Shown: one piece after another, positions 7,169 to 13,478 of the stretch
Layout of the letters: every line of letters starts with the position of its first letter
How positions within the stretch are numbered: the first letter of the stretch is position 1
From: Rhodospirillales bacterium
GTDB taxonomy: Bacteria; Pseudomonadota; Alphaproteobacteria; Micavibrionales; Micavibrionaceae
Assembly (NCBI GenBank): GCA_020638335.1
Contig: JACKIT010000004.1
Location: 29,865-93,864 of the forward strand
Direction: 5' to 3'
Length of the DNA stretch: 64,000 nt
Notes under the pieces: generated by a model
Told to the model about the DNA's origin: nothing
Seen by the model: the letters and a program-made list of their open reading frames with translations, nothing else
Databases searched by the model: none
Program-made: the position numbers and the translations under genes

Positions 7169-7671
7169 TGGAAAGTCTTCTTGCAGAAATTGAGTATCAT
7201 GCTTCGCAGATTCCGGATAGTGGGATGTTTGCGCTTTGGCGGGCGGTGTTTTCATTGGTGCATGAGGATGGCGAGTTGGCTGAGGCGGAGCGGAACCTGG
7301 TTGCGCAGGTGATGGATGTTTTTAGATTTTCCCTCGAGCAGCGCGCTATTGTTGAGAGGGATATGGAAGCGGCTGGTGATGCGCGCCGTTTGTTTCAAGA
7401 GATTGAACTTTCCGAATATCGAAGCCAGTTTTTTCGTTTGGCGCGGATTGTGATTTGGTGTGACGGTGTTTTGCATGATGATGAACTCGCGGTTATTCAT
7501 GATATTCAGGATGATCTGGGTGATGAGGCGGCGGTTTATGAGGCGGATTTACGCTGGATGAATCGCAAGCCTGATTTGCCGTTGGGGGAGCAGGCAGGCA
7601 GTCCGGAAGAAGAAATGATTAAGCATATGATTTACCAGATGATTGCATTTTATAAGCAGATGGAAAGGTAG
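7168..7671 (+). CDS. TerB-like protein, tandem copy 1
   Basis: 167 residues, all helical. FALWRAVFSLVHEDGELAEAE and FFRLARIVIWCDGVLHDDE are the two acidic D-x-D/D-G...E helix turns that mark TerB/DjlA-type domains, where they bind metal. Start overlaps the carbonic anhydrase stop (TAATG). This copy is the most divergent of the three, with a longer C-terminal tail (EEEMIKHMIYQMIAFYKQ). No signal peptide, so it is cytoplasmic. TerB relatives occur in tellurite and stress clusters; a link to tellurite cannot be claimed here. Confidence 0.75.
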   Translation: MESLLAEIEYHASQIPDSGMFALWRAVFSLVHEDGELAEAERNLVAQVMDVFRFSLEQRAIVERDMEAAGDARRLFQEIELSEYRSQFFRLARIVIWCDGVLHDDELAVIHDIQDDLGDEAAVYEADLRWMNRKPDLPLGEQAGSPEEEMIKHMIYQMIAFYKQMER

Positions 7672-7676
7672 GCAAA

Positions 7677-8147
7677 ATGTTGGGAGGTGTTTCTGAAAGC
7701 CGGTTTTATATGTGGCGGGCGGTGTTTGCACTGGCGCATATCGATCGTGTTGTGACGGATGAAGAAAAAGCGTTGGCCGGGCGTTATCTGGAGAGTGTGC
7801 CGTTTTCTGAAGAGCAGAAAGCGGTGTTACGTCAGGATTTGATTGATGCGCAGGATATCGAGGAAATGTTTGAACAGATTGACGATCCGGCCGATCAAAG
7901 CGAGTTTTTTGGGTTTGCGCGGTTGATGGTCTGGTGTGACGGCGATTTTGATCAGCAGGAAGAAGAAATCTTCGATAGGATTAAGGGGATTCAGATGGAG
8001 CGCATTAACCCTGAGGCTTTGCGTGAGATGGTTCAGCAGAGCCGGGGGGCGTTTAATCTGGACCGGTTGAAGGAAGAGCAGGCTTTTGAAGAGCAGGCAA
8101 AAGATTTGGTGAGTTTGAAACGTTTGTTGAAGATTTTGGAGAAGTAG
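7677..8147 (+). CDS. TerB-like protein, tandem copy 2
   Basis: 156 residues, five bases after copy 1. FYMWRAVFALAHIDRVVTDEE, VPFSEEQKAVLRQDLIDAQ and FFGFARLMVWCDGDFDQQEEE align block by block with the other two copies. Compared with copy 1 it has a long helical tail (EALREMVQQSRGAFNLDRLK). Both acidic turns are kept. Cytoplasmic by lack of signal. Function unknown beyond the fold. Confidence 0.75.
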   Translation: MLGGVSESRFYMWRAVFALAHIDRVVTDEEKALAGRYLESVPFSEEQKAVLRQDLIDAQDIEEMFEQIDDPADQSEFFGFARLMVWCDGDFDQQEEEIFDRIKGIQMERINPEALREMVQQSRGAFNLDRLKEEQAFEEQAKDLVSLKRLLKILEK

Positions 8148-8148
8148 A

Positions 8149-8628
8149 ATGCCGGAGGGGGTTACAGACAGTCAGTTTTATATGTGGCGGACGTTGTTTG
8201 CTGTGGCACATGCGGATAATGTTGTTTCGAATGAAGAGCTGCGTTTTATGGCGGAGGCGTTGGATGATATTCCGTTTTCAGATGAGCAGCAGGCGATTTT
8301 AAATGAAGATGTGAAAACGGCACAGGATATTGAAAAAATGTTTGCCGGAATTACAGATGTGTATGATCAGGCTCGTTTTTTTCAGTTTGCGCGTGAGCTT
8401 GTGCATATTGATGGGGAGTATGGCAAAGAAGAGCAGGCGGTGATGTTGAAGCTTGAAGAGATGCATTTGAAATGTACGAATCTGGACGAGCTGGTTGGTA
8501 GTGTTGGCCTTGAGTTTGAAGATGATTCGCAAGGGGTGGTGTCTGCCGGCACAAAGCGGAAGAAAAACTTTAAAGATATTGTATATTCCTATCGTGATGA
8601 ATTTTTGAAGAATCGCTTTCAGAAGTAG
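8149..8628 (+). CDS. TerB-like protein, tandem copy 3
   Basis: 159 residues, ATG directly after the stop of copy 2. FYMWRTLFAVAHADNVVSNEE, IPFSDEQQAILNEDVKTAQ and FFQFARELVHIDGEYGKEEQ align with copies 1 and 2; copies 2 and 3 are the closest pair. The tail ends in basic KRKKNFKDIVYSYRDEFLK. The gene is followed by a truncated palindrome (8643-8687). Three adjacent paralogues behind a carbonic anhydrase is unusual. Confidence 0.75.
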   Translation: MPEGVTDSQFYMWRTLFAVAHADNVVSNEELRFMAEALDDIPFSDEQQAILNEDVKTAQDIEKMFAGITDVYDQARFFQFARELVHIDGEYGKEEQAVMLKLEEMHLKCTNLDELVGSVGLEFEDDSQGVVSAGTKRKKNFKDIVYSYRDEFLKNRFQK

Positions 8629-8642
8629 GGCGGGTTTCTTTT

Positions 8643-8687
8643 TATAGTCATTCGACTCTGTATAATTCTTAATTCAAACGACTATAG
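8643..8687. repeat. Truncated GTAC-core palindrome (outer arms only)
   Basis: TATAGTCATTCGACTCTG...AAACGACTATAG. The 36 bases 8652-8687 are identical to 28777-28812, the right end of the full copy at 28661-28812; here the centre is missing, as if deleted. It separates convergent genes. Confidence 0.75.
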
Positions 8688-9233
8688 TTAATTATAAAGT
8701 GCGCGGACATATTCGTCGTCGTTGTATTGGTCAAATGGTGGCAAATTTGATGGGTTGTTCGGGTATTTCTCTCCATTATATGTCATAACAACATTTTTTG
8801 CTTTATCCCAACGGCCAGATACGCGTACGAGCAAGTTTTTCCAGCCGTGGCTTTTTGCCGGGCTGATATAAACCGGTTCGCGGACGGGCTGGATGTCGTT
8901 GACAAGTGAGAAATGGTCATTATGAGCGCGCAGAACGAGCATAGTGCAGCCGTGTGTTCCGCACCAGTAACCGTAAGGTGTTTTAAACAGGATTAAAGCG
9001 TCGCGGCGGCCATCTTCGTTCAAGTCTATGCGTTGGAAGTCATAAGTCGAGGCGCTGGGAGCATCGCTATTTTCGAGGAAGTATCTGACAGATTCTTTGA
9101 GGATTGCGTCATCGGGGTCTATTATTTGCTGTGTCATTGGAGTGAGCGTGGCGTCTGGTGGGGGAGGATGCGAACAGCTCCCCAGCAAAACCGGAAGCAG
9201 GCAAAGGCATGTCAAAAAATACAGGGCGCGCAT
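8688..9233 (-). CDS. Putative lipoprotein with a calcium-loop-like repeat
   Basis: 181 residues. Signal peptide with lipobox LLGSC (Cys20), so it is likely lipid-anchored by the Lgt pathway. The mature part has QRIDLNEDGRRDALILF, a D-x-N-x-D-G-x-x-D loop as in EF-hand/FG-GAP-type calcium motifs, then GYWCGTHGCTMLVL with two close cysteines. Proteins of this layout are common and uncharacterised in proteobacteria. It is divergent from fdxA. A GC-balanced, single gene; function unknown. Confidence 0.65.
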   Translation of the reverse strand: MRALYFLTCLCLLPVLLGSCSHPPPPDATLTPMTQQIIDPDDAILKESVRYFLENSDAPSASTYDFQRIDLNEDGRRDALILFKTPYGYWCGTHGCTMLVLRAHNDHFSLVNDIQPVREPVYISPAKSHGWKNLLVRVSGRWDKAKNVVMTYNGEKYPNNPSNLPPFDQYNDDEYVRALYN

Positions 9234-9405
9234 GGCTGTAAGATTATCGCGGTTTTGTTGAGGCGTCTATTGAGCTTTAGTGGCTTTATGGGGTTTCTCA
9301 CATATAAATTTTCCTATCAGACCCCTTGCGTTATAAGGGTTTGGGGCTTAATGTTTTCGAGCGGTCTTATGATAATCAAGCGCATAGATATAAGGAGAAT
9401 GTGCC

Positions 9406-9744
9406 ATGACCTTTGTGGTCACAGATGTGTGTATCAAGTGTAAATATACCGATTGTGTTGAAGTTTGCCCGGTTGATTGTTTTTACGAGGGTGAGAACAT
9501 GTTGGTGATTAGCCCGGATGAATGTATTGATTGCGGTGTTTGTGAGCCGGAATGCCCGATTGATGCGATTTTACCTGATTCAGACAGCAAGGCTGAGAAG
9601 TGGGTGGAGATGAACCGGGAATATTCTGGAAAATGGCCGAATATTACCAGCGCGCGGGCGCCGATGCCGGATGCGGAAAAGATGAAAGATGTTCCGAATA
9701 AAATGGAGGAGCATTTTAGTCCGGAGCCTGGTGAGGGTGATTAG
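9406..9744 (+). CDS. fdxA: Ferredoxin FdxA, seven-iron type
   Basis: 112 residues. Two clusters of cysteines, CIKCKYTDCVEVCPVDC and CIDCGVCEPECP, are the layout of 7Fe-8S ferredoxins ([3Fe-4S] plus [4Fe-4S]); the C-terminal extension with WPNITSARAPMPDAEKM is typical of the alphaproteobacterial FdxA. It carries electrons in the cytoplasm; the reductase at 11769 is a possible partner. Good ribosome-binding site AAGGAG eight bases before ATG. A stem-loop ACCCCTT...AAGGGT (9321-9340) lies in the upstream region. Confidence 0.93.
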   Translation: MTFVVTDVCIKCKYTDCVEVCPVDCFYEGENMLVISPDECIDCGVCEPECPIDAILPDSDSKAEKWVEMNREYSGKWPNITSARAPMPDAEKMKDVPNKMEEHFSPEPGEGD

Positions 9745-9794
9745 TTGACGGTTAGTAGTTAGTAGTTTTTAGATTTTAGGGAAGGATTGGGGTG

Positions 9795-10811
9795 ATGAGT
9801 GAGTTGGCTAAACCTGCGAAGAAAGAGGCTCCGGCGGGACCAGCGTTAAAAGAAAACCCGGAAAGCCGCGGGAAGGTTTACAATAACCTTCTGGAAACAA
9901 TCGGGAATACGCCGCTTGTGCGGGTGCCTAAATTTGTTAGAAAATATGGGCTTGAGGCCGATATTTTATGCAAGCTGGAATTTTTTAATCCACTGTCTTC
10001 GGTGAAAGACCGGATTGGTTTTGCGATGATTGAGGCTGCTGAACGCGCAGGAAAGATTACGCCGGGCAAGAGTGTTTTGGTGGAGCCAACGTCTGGAAAT
10101 ACGGGTATTGCGCTGGCGATGGTGGCAGCATCAAAGGGGTATCGGTTGATTTTGACGATGCCGGAAAGCATGTCTTTGGAGCGGCGCAAGATGCTGCGCT
10201 TTTTGGGGGCAGAGCTGGTGTTGACACCGGCGGAAAAAGGAATGAAGGGCGCGATTGCGCGGGCTGAGGAGATTGTTTCTGAGAAGGGTGAAGCGTTTAT
10301 GCTTAGTCAGTTTGATAATCCGGCCAATCCGCAAATTCACCGTGAAACAACCGCAATGGAGATATGGAATGATACGGATGGCACCGTGGATATTCTTGTT
10401 GCCGGTGTCGGGACCGGGGGTACGGTAAGTGGCGTTTCCAAGGTGCTTAAAGAGAAGAAGTCGGGGTTTTTGGCTTATGCGGTGGAGCCGGCAGAAAGTC
10501 CGGTGATTTCAGGAGGAGAGCCTGGGCCGCATAAGATTCAGGGGATCGGCGCGGGGTTTGTGCCGGATAATCTGGATACGACGTTAATTGACGGTGTAGT
10601 CAAAATCAGCAGTGAAGAAGCTATTGAGACGGCGCGTGAGGTGGCGCGGCTGGAGGGCATTGCCTGCGGGATTTCATCGGGCGCGGCGATGGCGGCGGCC
10701 AAGCAGGTTGCGAAAATGCCTGAGAGTAAGGGCAAGCGGATTGTGGTGATGATTCCGTCAATTGCAGAGCGGTATATTTCTACGGCTTTGTTTGAGGATA
10801 TTGAGGATTAA
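9795..10811 (+). CDS. cysK: Cysteine synthase
   Basis: 338 residues from ATG 9795 (GGAAGGA upstream). O-acetylserine sulfhydrylase: joins sulfide to O-acetylserine with pyridoxal phosphate. LLETIGNTPLVRV, the PLP lysine in SSVKDR, the TSGNTG substrate loop and GVGTGGTVSGV phosphate-binding loop are complete, and the end has IACGISSGAA. An N-terminal extension of about 25 residues (KPAKKEAPAGPA) is longer than in the classic enzyme. It stands about 50 bases after fdxA. Assimilates sulfur in the cytoplasm. Confidence 0.95.
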   Translation: MSELAKPAKKEAPAGPALKENPESRGKVYNNLLETIGNTPLVRVPKFVRKYGLEADILCKLEFFNPLSSVKDRIGFAMIEAAERAGKITPGKSVLVEPTSGNTGIALAMVAASKGYRLILTMPESMSLERRKMLRFLGAELVLTPAEKGMKGAIARAEEIVSEKGEAFMLSQFDNPANPQIHRETTAMEIWNDTDGTVDILVAGVGTGGTVSGVSKVLKEKKSGFLAYAVEPAESPVISGGEPGPHKIQGIGAGFVPDNLDTTLIDGVVKISSEEAIETAREVARLEGIACGISSGAAMAAAKQVAKMPESKGKRIVVMIPSIAERYISTALFEDIED

Positions 10812-10972
10812 GCGTCATTTTTTACCCTCTGGGATACAGGTGGTGTCGGGGATATTTTTGTACCACCAGCGGCAATATTACGAATAAAGCGATTGTCGAA
10901 TACATCGAAAATCATGCTCAAAAGCGCGATAGTGGTTGACGTATGCTCAGGGTTTTTGGTAGGTCCTGCTAT

Positions 10973-11443
10973 ATGAAAAAGCAGATTCCCAATCCAGAGT
11001 TTATGCTGAATTCAGAGCAGTTTTCATATCTTGTGGATGTTTTTGTTTTGGCTGCGCATCCTGGCAAGCGGTATATATTCTATAATGTCGATCTTGATAC
11101 GACGTGGTCTGATCAGCATGGGCGGAAGTTTTCTCTGGATGCCGAGGTTTTGCAGGAGTTTGAGAGAAAGTTATTGGCAGCAAGAGACGATGATTGTCGA
11201 AAACTTCTTGTGAAATTAAGTATGAAATCCCAAAGGCGTGAGGGGTATCGTCATGCAGCGGCTTTATGCATTGATTTTAATGAAAGTGCCATAGAATTTA
11301 GAAATTCGAATGGAGATCCTTTGCCTGATCTGGTTTTGTCTTCTCTTACAAAAAAACTTCCAAATTATCATGTTCTGGATGTTTGTTTTCAGGAGCAATC
11401 TGATCTTTCTTCATGTACGTTTTTTGTGTTTAAAAACCTGTGA
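10973..11443 (+). CDS. CE-clan (Ulp1/YopJ-like) cysteine peptidase-like protein, possibly interrupted
   Basis: 156 residues from ATG 10973 (an ATG at 10943 adds 10; neither has a good ribosome-binding site). The second half reads like the Ulp1/YopJ fold: YRHAAALCID with candidate catalytic His94, IEFRNSNGDPLPD where families usually show (D/N)S, then CFQEQSDLSSCTFFVF with candidate Gln140 or Gln142 and Cys148. Members remove ubiquitin-like tags or acetylate host proteins, often as secreted effectors. I base this on motif spacing only. The frame is stopped by TGA 11441-11443 and continues open for 102 codons. AT-richer than its neighbours, hinting at transfer. Confidence 0.45.
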   Translation: MKKQIPNPEFMLNSEQFSYLVDVFVLAAHPGKRYIFYNVDLDTTWSDQHGRKFSLDAEVLQEFERKLLAARDDDCRKLLVKLSMKSQRREGYRHAAALCIDFNESAIEFRNSNGDPLPDLVLSSLTKKLPNYHVLDVCFQEQSDLSSCTFFVFKNL

Positions 11444-11446
11444 GAT

Positions 11447-11752
11447 ATGGCAGCAGGCATTAAGGATATTCGAAACGTCAATATTCAGACCTTGAGAGAA
11501 GCCATTCAAACGCATTTGCGTGATGTATGGTGGCCATTACATGTTAAGGAGCATAACAAGAATAGAAAACGGATTTTAGAACGCATGGAAAAAGAAGCGG
11601 ATCACATTGATATTGGTGAAGAAAATGATTCAGGCTTAACAGAAATTTTCTTTGAAGGCTTTTCGTTTTTTTTCGATCTTAGAGAGCGTTATGCCGATCA
11701 GCTTCCCAGCGGTCCGCATGATGCATTTTTTATAGAGGCAACGGCGGAATAA
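11447..11752 (+). CDS. Continuation of the CE-clan-like frame after the UGA, or separate small gene
   Basis: 101 residues in the same frame as the preceding gene, beginning one codon (GAT) after its TGA. No clear ribosome-binding site precedes ATG 11447, so independent translation is doubtful. The start is a charged helix (IQTLREAIQTHLRDVWWPL, KNRKRILERMEKE), plausible as the C-terminal helices of the peptidase-like protein. A TGG in place of the TGA would give one 259-residue protein. Nothing recognisable on its own. Confidence 0.4.
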   Translation: MAAGIKDIRNVNIQTLREAIQTHLRDVWWPLHVKEHNKNRKRILERMEKEADHIDIGEENDSGLTEIFFEGFSFFFDLRERYADQLPSGPHDAFFIEATAE

Positions 11753-11768
11753 TTGGAGACGGGTAGGC

Positions 11769-12848
11769 CTAAGCTCGTTTTTTATCTTTCGCCGTTTCGA
11801 TATCCAGTTTTTCCTGAAGGCTTGAGCTGGAGGTTGTGTATTCGAATTTCAGTTTGGCATCGGGGTAGATATAGCGGAAGGCCTGGCGACTCATCAGGGC
11901 GGCTTCGTGGAAACCGGAGAGGATGAGTTTGAGCTTGCCGGGGTAATGGTTAATGTCGCCGACGGCGAAGATGCCCGGCGTTGATGTTTCGAATTTTTCC
12001 GTATCCACGGGGATGAGGTTTTCGTGTAAATTCAGGCCGAAATCTGCGATAGGGCCGAGTTTCATGGTTAGGCCGAAGAAGGGCAGCAGGCAATCACATT
12101 CGACTTCTGTAGTTGTTTTGTCTTTATGTTCGATGATTACTGAGGAAAGCTGGCCGTTCTCGCCTTTGAGTTCTTTGACCTGACCGAGCTGGAAATTGAT
12201 TTTTCCTTCGTTTTCGAGGGCACGCATTTTGTTGACGCTGTCGGTGTGGGCGCGGAATTCCGGGCGGCGGTGGATAAGGGTGAGTTGTTTGGCCAATGGT
12301 TGAAGGTTCAGGGTCCAGTCCAGTGCGGAATCACCACCGCCAACGATGACGAGTTTTTTGTCTTTAAATTGTTCCATTTTGCGCACGGCATAGAAGACTG
12401 ATGTACCCTCGTATTCCTCGATGCCGGGGATGGGGGGTTTTTTGGGGACGAAGCTGCCGCCGCCAGCTGCGATGATGACGACGGGGGCTTCGAGCTTTGT
12501 GCCGATGTCGGTGGTGAGTTGCCAGTTGCCGTTTTCTTGTTTCTCCAGTTTTTCCGCCATTTGGTTGAGGTGAAATGCAGGGTGGAAGGGTTCGATCTGC
12601 TCCATCAGTTTGTCAGTGAGCTGCTGACCGGTGATTTCCGGATAGCCGGGGATGTCGTAGATTGGTTTTTCCGGGTAAAGCTCGGCGCATTGGCCGCCGG
12701 GGCGGTCGAGGATGTCGATGAAATGGCATTTCATATCCAGCAGGCCGAGCTCAAAGGCGCAGAACAGGCCGCAGGGGCCGGCGCCGATAACGATGGCATC
12801 AGTAGTTATTATATCTGTTTGCGGGGGTGGGGTTTGAGCATTTGTCAA
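11769..12848 (-). CDS. Ferredoxin--NADP reductase, thioredoxin-reductase-like type
   Basis: 359 residues. FAD motif AIVIGAGPCGLFCAFELG near residue 20, NADP motif LVIVGGGDSALDW near 165, and GIFAVGDINHYPGKLKLILSGFH near 295 for FAD. The redox CxxC pair of thioredoxin reductase is absent, so it belongs to the YumC/ferredoxin-NADP oxidoreductase group that passes electrons between NADPH and ferredoxin. fdxA, 2.3 kb away, could be its partner. It starts alone on its strand and the 140 bases before it hold nothing I recognise. Confidence 0.88.
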   Translation of the reverse strand: MTNAQTPPPQTDIITTDAIVIGAGPCGLFCAFELGLLDMKCHFIDILDRPGGQCAELYPEKPIYDIPGYPEITGQQLTDKLMEQIEPFHPAFHLNQMAEKLEKQENGNWQLTTDIGTKLEAPVVIIAAGGGSFVPKKPPIPGIEEYEGTSVFYAVRKMEQFKDKKLVIVGGGDSALDWTLNLQPLAKQLTLIHRRPEFRAHTDSVNKMRALENEGKINFQLGQVKELKGENGQLSSVIIEHKDKTTTEVECDCLLPFFGLTMKLGPIADFGLNLHENLIPVDTEKFETSTPGIFAVGDINHYPGKLKLILSGFHEAALMSRQAFRYIYPDAKLKFEYTTSSSSLQEKLDIETAKDKKRA

Positions 12849-12987
12849 AGCCGTTATCCTTGTGTTTTATTTTACGCTAGAGGCCGTGTTTATTCTGCTG
12901 TCGATATAATATTTTAGGGGTGAATGCAAGGTGGCTTTGTTTTTTCTGTTTTTTGCGCGGAAGTGTGTATTGTGAACCGAATGTCTT

Positions 12988-13359
12988 TTATGGGATTATC
13001 ACATTTTTAAGCCGCATAATCAGGTTTTCGTTGTTGAACGGTTTGACGATGTAGTCTTGTGCGCCTGCCTCCAGGAATTTTGCAACGTCGTTGATGTTAT
13101 TTCCGCCGGTTAGCATAATGACTGGAATGTTTTTAGTTTTTTCGTCTTTTTTCAGCAGCTTAAGGACCTCTTGTCCGTTTAAACCCGGCATTTCGCGGTC
13201 TAGCAGAATTGCGTTCGGTTTTTGCGTTTTTGCTGCTTCAATACCGTTTTCGCCATTATTTGCCTTTATGCATTCAAAGTTGTGTGTATGGAGCACATCA
13301 TCGATGATGTGGAGAGTGGTTTGGTTGTCATCAATGACAAGGATCTTTTTTTTCGACAT
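12988..13359 (-). CDS. Single-domain response regulator (CheY-like)
   Basis: 123 residues from ATG 13359; a GTG 48 bases earlier is less likely because the receiver begins right after ATG (KKKILVIDDNQTT). Acidic pocket DD, phospho-acceptor Asp in LLDREMPG, switch Thr in IMLTGG and Lys in YIVKPF are all present. There is no output domain, so it must act by protein contact or as a phosphorelay step. No kinase is adjacent; the orphan PAS kinase at 46525 is a candidate without support. Confidence 0.88.
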   Translation of the reverse strand: MSKKKILVIDDNQTTLHIIDDVLHTHNFECIKANNGENGIEAAKTQKPNAILLDREMPGLNGQEVLKLLKKDEKTKNIPVIMLTGGNNINDVAKFLEAGAQDYIVKPFNNENLIMRLKNVIIP

Positions 13360-13478
13360 GTGTATTGCGTTTACTTTTAAAAAAGGTGAGAGGTTGCAGG
13401 TGTGCACGTCAGGGTAGAGCGCATGTTCTTAGCATATATGAATGGGGGAGAAGGTCAAGTGTTGGAGGATGATGTCTT

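Noticed and set aside
9321..9340. Stem-loop ACCCCTT/AAGGGT before fdxA as a riboswitch
   Set aside because: A single simple stem without conserved riboswitch core; could be chance.
10973..11752. UGA read as tryptophan (alternative genetic code)
   Set aside because: Many genes in the window end in UGA and prfB, the UGA release factor, is present; the in-frame UGA is better seen as a mutation or a gene boundary.
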